Source: Pontibacter beigongshangensis (lineage in GTDB: Bacteria > Bacteroidota > Bacteroidia > Cytophagales > Hymenobacteraceae). From it: 64,000 bases of DNA. The position numbers were made by a program, and so were the translations under genes. The notes below the pieces were generated by a model that worked only from the letters and a program-made list of their open reading frames with translations, had not been told where the DNA came from and did not search any database. The stretch is taken from positions 94,856 to 158,855 of the forward strand of contig NZ_VFSD01000015.1 in assembly GCF_014332515.1 (NCBI RefSeq), given 5' to 3'. Shown here piece by piece: positions 33,694 through 41,795 of the stretch (its first letter is position 1; each line of letters begins with the position of its first letter).

Positions 33694-34647
33694 CTACAAG
33701 CTCAGGTAGGGCTGCAGCTTTTCGTACAGCTCGGGGCTGATGATCTTTATCTTCTGTATATCCTCCAACTGTCTGTAGGGCCCGTGCTGCTCGCGGTAAG
33801 CGACTACGGCACGGGCAACATTGGGCGATATGTATGCGTGCGCCCGTAGCTCATCAGCAGTGGCTGTGTTGATGTTCAGTTTCTGCGGCGCATACCCCTT
33901 TTGCACGTAGCTGTACTTCTGCAGGCTATCCACCACCTCCGGCGATAACCCAAACACCTCCTTTAGCTGCTCCATGTCGCGAAAACCGCCCAGGCCATCG
34001 CGGTATTTCACAATACGGGCCGAGAGCTTACTGCCAATGCCTCTGATCTGCTTGAGTTGGGTAGTATCGGCGGTGTTGATGTTGAAGGGGGCCAGCACGA
34101 ATTTCTCGCGTCGGGGATAATTCCAGTCAGGCCCTGTGGCAGGTCGGTCAGGAGCAGCGGCTAGGTCGCGGCTGCGGTTGCCGTAGCGGCTGGGTCGCTC
34201 CTCAGGCAGTTGTATGTAGGGGCGCAGCTGCTGATATACTGAGTCGGGCAGTCCATAAATCCGCTGCACCTGGGCCTTGTACGTAAAATCGCCTACCTTC
34301 TGGCGGTAGTTCAGAATGCGCTGCGCCAGGAATTTCGGGAGCCCCAGTTCCTGCCATTGCTCTGCGTTGAGTTCGTTTGGGTTGAAAGGCTGTAGTGCAA
34401 CTGCCGGTGCCTTAAACAGCGATCTGCTTTTTCTCTCATCACGCAGCTCCAGCTGTGCCACCAGGCTATCGAGGGCCTGCTGGTCGCGTGTGGCGGTGGC
34501 GGCAGAGGGAGCTGGCCTGAAGATGACTTCGTACAAAAACGGCAGTGCCAGAAACAGCACCAGCAAGCTCATCAGCAACAAAAATCCGTTGACCTCCCCC
34601 TGCGAGAAGCCAAGGTGACGACGAATAAGGCGCCTCAGTTCTTTCAT
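33694..34647 (-). CDS. ComEA-like helix-hairpin-helix protein
   Basis: A 317-residue protein with one N-terminal transmembrane helix (about residues 20-41) and three helix-hairpin-helix blocks in the periplasmic part. These begin FNPNELNAEQWQELG (with LAQRILNYRQKVG), FNINTADTTQLKQIRGIGSKLSARIVKYRDGLGGF, and LNINTATADELRAHAYISPNVARAVVAYREQHGPY. ComEA-type HhH repeats bind double-stranded DNA without sequence preference and pull DNA in during natural transformation; longer multi-HhH versions are common in Bacteroidota. The first and third blocks lack the classical GIG, so only the middle one is canonical. The gene follows the small transporter-subunit gene by 9 bp, so it is probably co-transcribed with the NSS symporter. 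Confidence 0.88.
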   Translation of the reverse strand: MKELRRLIRRHLGFSQGEVNGFLLLMSLLVLFLALPFLYEVIFRPAPSAATATRDQQALDSLVAQLELRDERKSRSLFKAPAVALQPFNPNELNAEQWQELGLPKFLAQRILNYRQKVGDFTYKAQVQRIYGLPDSVYQQLRPYIQLPEERPSRYGNRSRDLAAAPDRPATGPDWNYPRREKFVLAPFNINTADTTQLKQIRGIGSKLSARIVKYRDGLGGFRDMEQLKEVFGLSPEVVDSLQKYSYVQKGYAPQKLNINTATADELRAHAYISPNVARAVVAYREQHGPYRQLEDIQKIKIISPELYEKLQPYLSL

Positions 34648-34656
34648 CCAAAGAAA

Positions 34657-34824
34657 TTACCGTTTAGGAGGAACCGGTTCCCGGCTAGGCTCATCGTCGT
34701 TGTCGAGGTAGGAGTCTGGTTCGGGCTTGGGCGGTGTGGTGAGTATTTTCACGAAGAAAAATACCATCATGCCAGTTACCAGAAAGATGGTCGAGAGCAT
34801 CACAATTAAGGCTGATGTGTTCAT
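34657..34824 (-). CDS. MetS-like small membrane subunit of NSS transporter
   Basis: A 55-residue protein read from the ATG at 34822-34824: MNTSALIVMLSTIFLVTGMM, then VFFFVKILTTPPKPEPDS and an acidic/proline tail ending VPPKR. One transmembrane helix (about residues 5-27) is followed by a short charged cytoplasmic tail. It starts 6 bp after the stop of the sodium-dependent symporter gene and ends 9 bp before the ComEA-like gene. Position and architecture match MetS-type small subunits of bacterial NSS transporters (MetPS of Corynebacterium), which are needed for full transport activity. The assignment rests on context and shape, not on sequence identity I can verify. Confidence 0.7.
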   Translation of the reverse strand: MNTSALIVMLSTIFLVTGMMVFFFVKILTTPPKPEPDSYLDNDDEPSREPVPPKR

Positions 34825-34830
34825 AGTTGT

Positions 34831-36483
34831 CTAAATTCGTCCTTCCCTAACTCGTTTTCTATAGGCTATGTATACCAGCAAGGCCAGGCCCAGCCAGACA
34901 AGCAGCAACAGGATGCGCGAAGCATTTACGAAGAACAGAGTGTCTTGCAGGTGTTCTATCTGAGCCGGGTCTGTGGCTGCGGCCAGCTGCTGCTTTAAAC
35001 CGCTGTTCATTATCTTCTTTATAATAGAACTGTCGTCCAACTGCCAGTTCCCGCTGAAGGCTACTGTCCAATCGCCCCCTTTTGGCGTAAACAACGAGCC
35101 CAGGAACACCCAAAGCAGCAACATTGGCGTTATGTACTTTATAATAAAGCGGTAAATGTTGGGCACTTTGATATCGGCGCCCGAAATGATCTCCCGCCAC
35201 CCCTTGTTCATGCCGAAGATCCAGGCAAACAGGATAGACTCGAACAACGCGAAAACCACGAGCGAGACCGTGCCTGCCCAGTAGTCGTACTCGTCGAACA
35301 CGCCATACTCAAAGAAAAGCACTGTTGGCATACCCAGCACCAGCACAAAAATACCGAACGACCAGGCGGCCGGCTTCCGCTTCCAGTTAAACTCGTCCTG
35401 CAGGAAACCGATCCAGGGTGTACCCATAGCCAGCGAGGAGGTAATGCCGGCAAAGAACAGCAAGCCAAACCACATGACGCCGGCAATAGCGCCCAGCACA
35501 TCGCCCCATTGGTAGAAGAGGTAAGGCATGGTACGGAAAGCAAGCCCCAGCCCGCCATGCTGCACCATCTCCGTTACCCGGTCGATGCCCAGGTAGCCAA
35601 TAGAAATCGGGATGAGGATGGCGGCGCCGAGCACGACTTCTACAAACTCGTTCATCCAGCCGGCCGACATGGCATTGAGCGCGATATCGTCTTTGGAGCG
35701 CACATAGGAAGCGTAGCACTGCACGGTGCCCATGCCTACGGAGAGCGTAAAAAAGATTTGACCTGCCGCCGCCAGCCATACCGATGGTGACCAAAGCTCA
35801 TCGAAGTTTGGTGTCCAGAGAAAGTTAAGACCTACGGAGCTGTCGTTGATGGCACCGTCTTCTCCTGCCGTTATCGTGAAACCTTTATAAGCCAGAAACA
35901 CACCAAAAAGAATAAGCAGGGGCATGCCGATCTTAGCCACACGTTCCACTCCCCCTGCCAGACCCTTCGACAAAATCCAGGTGTTGAGCAAGAGGCAGAG
36001 CAGGAAAAACACAATCGGTTCGTAGGGAACACCTAAGGTGGATATGCCGAGCGAAACGTACTCGTTAAAGAAGTTGGACACGCCTTCCTGGTCCAGATCC
36101 CTGAATGTGCCGATAACCGAATGGAATACGTAAGACATCGTCCAGGACTCGAGGTAGCAGTAATAAGAAGCTACCGCAATGTTGGTCCAGATGCCGAATA
36201 CCCCGATGTATTTCCAGAGCCGGTTCTTCCCCATCGTGTCCACAATAAAGGGCGTGGAGTGGTGCCCATGTTTGCCGCCGAAGCGCCCCATAGACCACTC
36301 TATCCAGAGGAGCGGGATACCCATAACCAGGAAGCAGACCAGATAGGGAATAATAAAGGCGCCACCGCCATTCTGCACGGCCTGCACCGGAAACCTCAGA
36401 AAGTTACCGAGACCGACCGCGTTACCGGCCATGGCTAAGATGAGACCCACTCGTGACCCCCACGACTCTTTGTTAGCACTCAT
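34831..36483 (-). CDS. sodium-dependent amino-acid symporter, NSS/SNF family
   Basis: A 550-residue LeuT-fold transporter. TM1 carries the sodium-site signature GLILAMAGNAVGLGNFLRFP, followed by GGGAFIIPYLVCFLVMGIPLLWIEWSMGRF. Further markers are QIFFTLSVGMGTVQCYASY (TM6 region) and GITSSLAMGTPWIGFLQDEF. It imports an amino acid or related solute with sodium ions across the inner membrane; the substrate is undetermined. About 12 transmembrane segments and a basic C-terminus. First gene of a probable operon with a MetS-like small subunit and a ComEA-like protein. In PGAP-style naming: sodium-dependent transporter. Confidence 0.93.
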   Translation of the reverse strand: MSANKESWGSRVGLILAMAGNAVGLGNFLRFPVQAVQNGGGAFIIPYLVCFLVMGIPLLWIEWSMGRFGGKHGHHSTPFIVDTMGKNRLWKYIGVFGIWTNIAVASYYCYLESWTMSYVFHSVIGTFRDLDQEGVSNFFNEYVSLGISTLGVPYEPIVFFLLCLLLNTWILSKGLAGGVERVAKIGMPLLILFGVFLAYKGFTITAGEDGAINDSSVGLNFLWTPNFDELWSPSVWLAAAGQIFFTLSVGMGTVQCYASYVRSKDDIALNAMSAGWMNEFVEVVLGAAILIPISIGYLGIDRVTEMVQHGGLGLAFRTMPYLFYQWGDVLGAIAGVMWFGLLFFAGITSSLAMGTPWIGFLQDEFNWKRKPAAWSFGIFVLVLGMPTVLFFEYGVFDEYDYWAGTVSLVVFALFESILFAWIFGMNKGWREIISGADIKVPNIYRFIIKYITPMLLLWVFLGSLFTPKGGDWTVAFSGNWQLDDSSIIKKIMNSGLKQQLAAATDPAQIEHLQDTLFFVNASRILLLLVWLGLALLVYIAYRKRVREGRI

Positions 36484-36734
36484 ATAAAAGGGTAGATGTT
36501 GTTGATAGGTAGATCATGTTAAGATTATCCGGTGCGCTGCCGATCGCACCGGGAGCTGATTCTTATGTTTTTTGCCGGGCAAAACGCGCTTGCCTGACTG
36601 GATATTTACCAAAGCTCTGGTTCTTTTTTGCAACTTAGGCTTGCTAAAAAGTCCAATTTAAAGAATGTTTTAACAGCTTCGGCAAGGGCTCCCCATAAAA
36701 TTACGGCCGCAACCCAAAAAAAGTATTCCGGGCG

Positions 36735-37640
36735 CTAGGCCTCCGCCTGCTCTGCCACCATCCGGATACCCTCCATAAAAGAGTGCGGCTTGTACCCCAA
36801 AACCGTCTCGGCCTTGGATATGTCGAAGCCAGTGCGCGGCGGGCGTTTGGCGGTTTGCGAAAAGGTGGTGGCGTCTGCCTTCTCTATCAGGCCTTTGTCG
36901 AGGTTAAAATAATCGGCCACCTGCAGGGCCATGGCGTACGGCGTGAGCAGTTCCTTGCCCGATATGTTGAAGATGCCTTCTGCGTCGTGCTGAGCGGCCA
37001 GCCAGCAGCCCATGGCCAAGTCTTCGGCCAGCGTGGGTGTGCGGAACTGGTCGTCTACCACCTTAATTTGCTTACCGGCCCGCAGGCTGTCGCGTACCCA
37101 GAGCACAATGTTGGTGCGGCCGTAGTCGTGCACTACCCCGTACACAAGCACCGTTCTGAGGATGGCCCACTTGCATTTGGCCTGCTTTACCGCCTCTTCT
37201 GCCAGGCGCTTAGTTTCGCCATAAAACGAGATCGGGTTGGCATCTGCCTCCTCGGTATAGGGACCATCTTCACCATCAAAAATAAAGTCGGTGGAAAGGT
37301 GGATCAGGTGCACGTTATATTTCTCGCAGGCGGCCACCAGGTGCTGCACGGCGTGGTAGTTCAGTTTCAGGGCGCCTTCCTGGTCTGTCTCGCACTGGTC
37401 TACGTTGGTCATGGCGGCCGTGTGGATGATGTGGGTGGGCCTGAAAGAGCTTACTACCTGCTCCACCTGCTCCTGCTCGCTCACATCCATAGCAGCAAAA
37501 GGCAGGTCGGGCAACGGCGCAGCCAGTTTGTTTTCGCCACGGCTGGTCGCCAGCAATTCCACATCGGTGCGGGGCAGCAGCAGTTCTGCCAATTTCTGCC
37601 CAAGCAGGCCATTAGAGCCCGTAATCAGTATCTTTTTCAT
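36735..37640 (-). CDS. SDR-family oxidoreductase, RmlD-like dTDP-4-dehydrorhamnose reductase
   Basis: A 301-residue extended short-chain dehydrogenase. It has the nucleotide-binding motif ITGSNGLLGQKLAELL (residues 6-21), HTAAMTNVDQCE with the RmlD-type AxTxVD signature, catalytic FYGETKRLAEE (Tyr-x3-Lys) and RTVLVYG. RmlD reduces dTDP-4-dehydro-rhamnose to dTDP-rhamnose with NADPH for surface glycans. No rmlA, B or C gene is adjacent, so a broader sugar-nucleotide reductase role is possible. The upstream gap contains a repeat copy and degenerate TTAAATGG tandem repeats. Confidence 0.8.
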   Translation of the reverse strand: MKKILITGSNGLLGQKLAELLLPRTDVELLATSRGENKLAAPLPDLPFAAMDVSEQEQVEQVVSSFRPTHIIHTAAMTNVDQCETDQEGALKLNYHAVQHLVAACEKYNVHLIHLSTDFIFDGEDGPYTEEADANPISFYGETKRLAEEAVKQAKCKWAILRTVLVYGVVHDYGRTNIVLWVRDSLRAGKQIKVVDDQFRTPTLAEDLAMGCWLAAQHDAEGIFNISGKELLTPYAMALQVADYFNLDKGLIEKADATTFSQTAKRPPRTGFDISKAETVLGYKPHSFMEGIRMVAEQAEA

Positions 37641-37690
37641 TTAAATTGCTAAATTGTTAAATGGTTTAATGGCTAAATGGTTGATCTGCG
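37641..37690. repeat. degenerate AT-rich tandem repeat
   Basis: AAATTGCTAAATTGTTAAA, then TGGTTTAATGGCTAAATGG: a short-period degenerate repeat (TTAAATGG/GCTAAATTG) directly upstream of the RmlD-like gene. Related tracts occur near 44641, 56161 and 60491. Confidence 0.55.
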
Positions 37691-37771
37691 GGTAGAAAAG
37701 TAGCTGCATCCACTTGTTGTTCTGCTACAGGCATCCTGCATATTCTTGCCTTCTGTAAATCCTGATTCAGA

Positions 37772-37830
37772 TAATTATTCTAATCAAAAAAGGCCTCCGG
37801 AGCTTTCTGCACGTGCTGCTGCTCCTGCCA
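37772..37830 (-). repeat. 32-bp intergenic repeat, copy 14
   Basis: Reverse orientation: AATTATTCTAATC, AAAAAAGGCCTCCGGAGC, then GTGCTGCTGCTCCTGC. It is preceded by AATCCTGATTCAGATAA (37758-37774), also found next to copy 4. Confidence 0.9.
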
Positions 37831-37873
37831 GGTCAGCCATTAATAATTTCTAATTTTGAATTAAGGCGAAGCC

Positions 37874-38512
37874 TCAATAAGTATACTTGTATTTTTTGGC
37901 GATCTTTTTCTTTTTCACCTCCTCTACCTTCACCTCCATGGTTATGGCGGAGATGGGGCGGTCGCGGGCTCCTTTTGGCTGTGCGGCAATCTTGTCGATC
38001 ACATCGAGGCCGTCTACCACCTGTCCGAACACGGTGTAGGCTTCGTCGAGCATGGGGGTGCCACGGTGGTTCTCCACAATATAGAACTGCGAACCGCTCG
38101 ATTCTTTCTGGGGGTTCATGTGGTCGCCCATGCGGGCGGCGGCCACTGCGCCCCGCACGTGCTTGTGCTCAGGCTTGATTTCGGCCGGGATGGTGTAGCC
38201 GGGGTTGCCAGTGCCAACCTGGCTGCTGTTGCCATTTTTGGAGTTAGGGTCGCCGCCCTGTATCATAAAGCCCTGCACGATCCGGTGAAAGGTGGTGCCG
38301 TTGTAGAAGCCCTCCCGGGCCAGCTTCAGAAAATTGGCTTTGTGCTGCGGCGTGTCGTCGAAAAGCACCAGTTTCATGTCGCCCTGCGGCGTGCTGATGG
38401 TAACGAGCTGGTCTTTCCCCTTCGGTTTTTTCTGGGCCATTACGGCACCGGGCCCTGTTACCAGCATCAATAGAATAAAAAGGAGTTGTTTCAATCTTCT
38501 GTTTTCGGACAT
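37874..38512 (-). CDS. secreted peptidyl-prolyl cis-trans isomerase, cyclophilin type
   Basis: A 212-residue protein from the ATG at 38510-38512 (MSENRRLKQLLFILL), which gives a signal peptide ending VMAQ; a longer frame to 38584 adds 24 basic residues that look non-coding. The cyclophilin core is complete: TPQHKANFLKLAREGFYNGTTFHRIVQGFMIQGGDP, AAARMGDHMNPQKESSGSQFYIV and YTVFGQVVDGLDVIDKIA. The catalytic Arg lies in FHRIVQGFMIQ. It catalyses proline isomerisation in exported proteins, most likely in the periplasm. The C-terminus is strongly basic (VKKKKIAKKYKY). Confidence 0.93.
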   Translation of the reverse strand: MSENRRLKQLLFILLMLVTGPGAVMAQKKPKGKDQLVTISTPQGDMKLVLFDDTPQHKANFLKLAREGFYNGTTFHRIVQGFMIQGGDPNSKNGNSSQVGTGNPGYTIPAEIKPEHKHVRGAVAAARMGDHMNPQKESSGSQFYIVENHRGTPMLDEAYTVFGQVVDGLDVIDKIAAQPKGARDRPISAITMEVKVEEVKKKKIAKKYKYTY

Positions 38513-38924
38513 GCTGCTCTGAACAATTGTAAAAGAAGCTTTAAGTTTTACCTTTTTTCGCTTTAATCCAAATTTCGGCTGCAAGACACAAGATTTTTAG
38601 TCTGAATCAGTATTTTCAGGATGAAAGGATGAGCAGGATTTTCTTTGACTTTTGTGATGCGCTTCTCGCCCTCAAGATCCTTCACAGTAAGACAAAACAG
38701 TGAACATTTCCAAATCTTCAAATTCCCGAATTCTGCCATTTAACAGTTAAGCCATGTAGCCATTCACAAACCAATCAGCAATTATTCTAATGATTTTGCC
38801 CCTTCAGAGGGGTTTGCTGCTTGTTTACAGGCAAAAGCACAGCAAACTACCTCCTCATTATCAGCCCTCTATCATATTTTTAGCGTAGAACAGGAAAACA
38901 CAAAAGTGGTTGCACCAAACACCT
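38513..38924. other. divergent intergenic region with decayed repeats
   Basis: Contains CTGAATCAGTATTTTCAGGATG (about 38602), a relative of the CCTGATTCAGA repeats, followed by degenerate AATCTTCAAATTCCC/TTTAACAGTTAAGCC tracts and repeat copy 15. No gene or clear promoter. Confidence 0.45.
38780..38823 (-). repeat. 32-bp intergenic repeat, copy 15
   Basis: Reverse orientation: AATTATTCTAATGATTTT, GCCCCTTCAGAGGGG, TTTGCTGCTTG. The GC half has diverged to CCCCTTCAGAGGGG, which is still a palindrome-like stem; this suggests the fold, not the sequence, is kept. Confidence 0.75.
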
Positions 38925-40346
38925 ATGAACATGAAAAGAACATTTACCCTTTGCCTGCTGCTCCTGCTCGCCTGTGCGTCCAGGGCGCAATATCAGTTGC
39001 AGGAGGCGGTATACCCTTCGCTGTCGTTTACGAACCTGGTGGAGCTGGTGCCAGATCACCCGTCGGGCGACAGGCTATATGCTGTTACGCAGGCTGGCAC
39101 CATTTATGCTTTCCCCGAAAACCCGGCACAGGCTACCGCTTCTTCGGTGTTTCTCAATATTACCGGCAGGGTAACTTCTGGTGGCGAAAGGGGCCTGCTT
39201 GGCCTGGCGTTTCATCCGGATTACCCAACCAACGGCTATTTTTATGTAAACTATACCACCGGCGATCTGGAAACCCGCATCTCCAGGTTCTCGCGCAGCA
39301 GCACCAACCCGGAAGTGGCCGACCCTGCCTCTGAAGTGGTGCTCCTAACCATAGACCAGCCTTTCAACAACCACAACGGCGGCAAGTTAATTTTCGGGCC
39401 AGACGGCTTTCTCTACATTGCGACCGGTGACGGTGGCAGCGCCGGCGACCCGCAAAAAAATGGCCAGAACAGAAGCAGCCTGCTTGGCAAGATACTCCGC
39501 ATAGACGTGAACAGCACCAGTGGCAGCCGGCCCTACGGCATTCCGGCAGACAATCCGTTTGCAGGCAACACCGAAGGGTTTAGAGAGGAGATTTATGCCT
39601 ACGGGCTGCGTAACCCCTGGAAATTCAGCTTCGACCGCACCACCAGCCGGCTGTATGCGGCCGATGTAGGCCAGGGCGCACGCGAGGAAATTAACCTGAT
39701 TACCAAGGGCGGCAACTACGGTTGGAACACCATGGAAGGCACCCTCTGCTACCCTGCCTCCGAAAACTGCTCCAAAGAAGGCCTGACGCTGCCGATCTTT
39801 GAGTATGAGAACAGCATGAATGTAGGAAAATCCATTACCGGAGGCTTTGTTTATCGTGGGGAGCAATCGCCCAGTCTGCAAGGCAAATATATCTACGGCG
39901 ACTACGTAACCAGAAAGATCTGGGCTCTGACGCTGAACGAAGACGGCACTGCCGGCAGCAACGAACTTTTGCTAACGGCCCCTGCCTCGGTGTCGGGGTT
40001 TGCAGAAGACCGTGCCGGAGAGTTGTTTGTAATTTTGTACGGCACCAATACCCGCATAGCCAAACTTACCGACCAGACTACCGGCCTGGCCAATGAGCAG
40101 GAAGACAGCTTTACTATTTACCCGAACCCGGCTACCGGCACCCTAACGCTCCAACTGAAACCAGCCACCCTCGGCAGTGGCGCTCAGCTCAGTTTGTACA
40201 ACGCACTGGGTCAGATTGTGCAGCAACGTGCTGGCCTGGCATCGGAGCAGGTGCAGCTGGATGTGTCGGGCTTGGCAGCTGGCGTGTATGTGCTACAGGT
40301 GGAAACAGGGTTGAAGCTTACGAAGCATAAGGTGGTGATCCGGTAG
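38925..40346 (+). CDS. PQQ-dependent sugar dehydrogenase (GSDH/HHIP-like propeller) with T9SS sorting domain
   Basis: A 473-residue secreted protein. I use the ATG at 38925 (MNMKRTFTLCLLLLLACASRAQ), since the frame otherwise opens with TTG at 38910. Residues about 25-390 form a six-bladed propeller of the soluble glucose dehydrogenase family: GGERGLLGLAFHPDYPTNGYFYVNYT, FNNHNGGKLIFGPDGFLYIATGDGG, YAYGLRNPWKFSFDR and NYGWNTMEGTLCY. These enzymes oxidise aldoses using PQQ, or act as sugar-lactone-like propellers without it. The last ~75 residues (YPNPATGTLTLQL, LYNALGQIV, LAAGVYVLQV, HKVVIR) are a type A T9SS sorting domain, so the protein is exported by the type IX system to the surface or medium. 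Transcribed alone. Confidence 0.9.
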   Translation: MNMKRTFTLCLLLLLACASRAQYQLQEAVYPSLSFTNLVELVPDHPSGDRLYAVTQAGTIYAFPENPAQATASSVFLNITGRVTSGGERGLLGLAFHPDYPTNGYFYVNYTTGDLETRISRFSRSSTNPEVADPASEVVLLTIDQPFNNHNGGKLIFGPDGFLYIATGDGGSAGDPQKNGQNRSSLLGKILRIDVNSTSGSRPYGIPADNPFAGNTEGFREEIYAYGLRNPWKFSFDRTTSRLYAADVGQGAREEINLITKGGNYGWNTMEGTLCYPASENCSKEGLTLPIFEYENSMNVGKSITGGFVYRGEQSPSLQGKYIYGDYVTRKIWALTLNEDGTAGSNELLLTAPASVSGFAEDRAGELFVILYGTNTRIAKLTDQTTGLANEQEDSFTIYPNPATGTLTLQLKPATLGSGAQLSLYNALGQIVQQRAGLASEQVQLDVSGLAAGVYVLQVETGLKLTKHKVVIR

Positions 40347-40635
40347 CGGTTGTTGCGGCAGGAACAGCAGGAGTTTGTGAAATTAAAAATTGACCAATAT
40401 AAGCTTGAGTAGCAGCTACCTTGAGAAAGCTTATTTTTCAAAAAGTAAGTTGACTGTGTACCAGAAGCTAAACAGTAAACGTCCATAAAATAGAGCCGCG
40501 TTAGGTTTGTGTTTTGTTAGCGTTTACTATTTTTGGCGCATCGGCGATGTTCTTCATTATTTGGGAGTGGGGTTGAGCGGATTGGGCTAGAAAACATTTT
40601 AGTGCTTTTTAGCTGTTGTTGAGCCTAGGCACCCG
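40347..40635. other. intergenic stretch with an inverted repeat
   Basis: No gene. AGTAAACG at 40474-40481 and CGTTTACT at 40521-40528 form a perfect 8-bp inverted repeat 39 bp apart, similar in layout to the cassette-like repeat at 41729-41779. AT content rises from here to about 42420. Confidence 0.45.
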
Positions 40636-40927
40636 TCATTCACCTATAGTGGCTAAAATCTTTCTGATTATTTTTTCTGATATCCTAAAGTCAGTTTGTT
40701 GCACTTGATTCTCCTTTTCCTAAAATCTGCGTTAGCATTTGTTGAAGCGCTTTGTTTCCAGCTTCCCTTACTACTATCCAATCGGGTAAAGCTTTACCAA
40801 ATTCTTCTGAGAACTCTGGTGTAGCATAGATACTAGAGAAGCAATGCCTAAGCAATTTTAGTTTGTTAATTTTATCAAACAGGATTAGGTAACTGGTATC
40901 GCAAATTATCAGGTCAGGCATTGGCAA
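40636..40927 (-). pseudogene. DUF3368 (PIN-like) toxin with internal deletion
   Basis: The frame from 40927 codes 78 residues: PDLIICDTSYLILFDKINKLKLL (the DUF3368 opening with the first conserved Asp), then PDWIVVREAGNKALQQMLTQILGKGESSA, and stops at 40691. Shifted by one base, the sequence immediately continues as DFRISEKIIRKILATIGE and a stop (40692-40636), which is the typical DUF3368 C-terminus. About 60-65 residues expected between GKGESSA and DFRISEK, including the second acidic cluster of the PIN-like active site, are missing. So the toxin is a deletion derivative and almost certainly inactive. It overlaps the antitoxin gene by 14 bp. Confidence 0.8.
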
Positions 40928-41141
40928 TGTCAGATAATAAATCTTCTTCTGATTTACTAAACAGGGAAAACCCGTACATGCCCATTATTTCTACGAAAGC
41001 CCTTTTGGAGAGCCCGGCTAAATCAGCGGCCTGACCCAGAGAGAGCCTTTCTCTTTCATACAATTCTCCAGCTAAAAGTATCTTCAGCTCGGGTTCACTT
41101 ATCTCAAGATTCTCAGGTAACGTTAAACTTACTGTTCGCAT
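40914..41141 (-). CDS. UPF0175-family antitoxin
   Basis: A 75-residue small protein of the UPF0175 family: SLTLPENLEISEPELKILLAGELYERERLSLGQAADLAGLSKRAF and ending in an acidic tail. LSLGQAADLAGLSKRAFVEIM is a predicted helix-turn-helix. These proteins are paired upstream of DUF3368 PIN-like toxins, as here. The gene is complete although its partner is broken, so it may persist as an orphan antitoxin that could neutralise related toxins or act as a regulator. The AT-rich context suggests lateral acquisition. Confidence 0.85.
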   Translation of the reverse strand: MRTVSLTLPENLEISEPELKILLAGELYERERLSLGQAADLAGLSKRAFVEIMGMYGFSLFSKSEEDLLSDIANA

Positions 41142-41331
41142 ATTCTATTATTTTATTAATATAACCATTGCTAAGCGTCTTTTGTTGCTTTGGCTAATGA
41201 CCGACGCGCGGGCATATAAAAGTGCGGGATCGCAAAAATGATTTTGCGCAGGAAACCAGCCGCAGCAGAGAAATACAGACTTTCGATTAAGAGCTATTTT
41301 AGCATTCTTTATAAATATTTTTAACAACGAC

Positions 41332-41721
41332 TTACATTTTTACCCTTACGAGTCTACGTTCTTTCTTATCAACTTCGATCAAGACACCAGATTTAATCTT
41401 CCATTTTGAATTCTCGAAAGTAATCCATCTCCCACTCGATATTGACCGAATAACTTCCTCATTTTCTGAGAGTTTTCTTGAGTTTAGAACCAGCATGTCA
41501 TTTTCGATCATCCAGGTTCCCTCAGTGTACTTCAATCCGTATCCAAACCTTTCCCAATACTGGAATCCATTATCGCTGGCTAAAATCAGTTCAAGTCTGG
41601 AGTCGGCTTCTCCTTGGCCAACATATTTACCGTCTACAGAATAAGAAATCGATTCCTGACTTTTACAACAGAATAGAATCAGGAACAAAGGAATGATGAA
41701 AATGGGATTCTTTATAATCAT
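41332..41721 (-). CDS. hypothetical lipoprotein
   Basis: A 129-residue protein that I do not recognise. The N-terminus has a signal sequence ending LILFCC (Cys 18/19), so it is a predicted lipoprotein. The mature part is beta-rich with Trp (SVDGKYVGQGEADSRLELILA, GFQYWERFGYGLKYTEGTWMIENDMLVLNSRKL, ISSGRWITFENSKWKI), like small lipocalin/META-type or lipoprotein folds. Base composition is AT-richer than the core genes. It lies between two cassette-like inverted repeats and is probably an accessory acquisition. Confidence 0.65.
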   Translation of the reverse strand: MIIKNPIFIIPLFLILFCCKSQESISYSVDGKYVGQGEADSRLELILASDNGFQYWERFGYGLKYTEGTWMIENDMLVLNSRKLSENEEVIRSISSGRWITFENSKWKIKSGVLIEVDKKERRLVRVKM

Positions 41722-41795
41722 TTGTTGTGTAACGGCTCGTATAAACGACGGGTGAGGCCATTGACCGAAGGCTGGCGTTTATGCCTTGTTGCCCA
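41722..41795. repeat. cassette-like inverted repeat between two orphan genes
   Basis: AACGGCTCGTATAAACG and, about 25 bp later, CGTTTATGCCTTGTT form an imperfect inverted repeat with AAC/GTT ends, the general plan of an integron attC site. The right arm runs into the 3' end of the next gene, encoding its last residues GNKA. No integrase is in the window. Confidence 0.4.
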
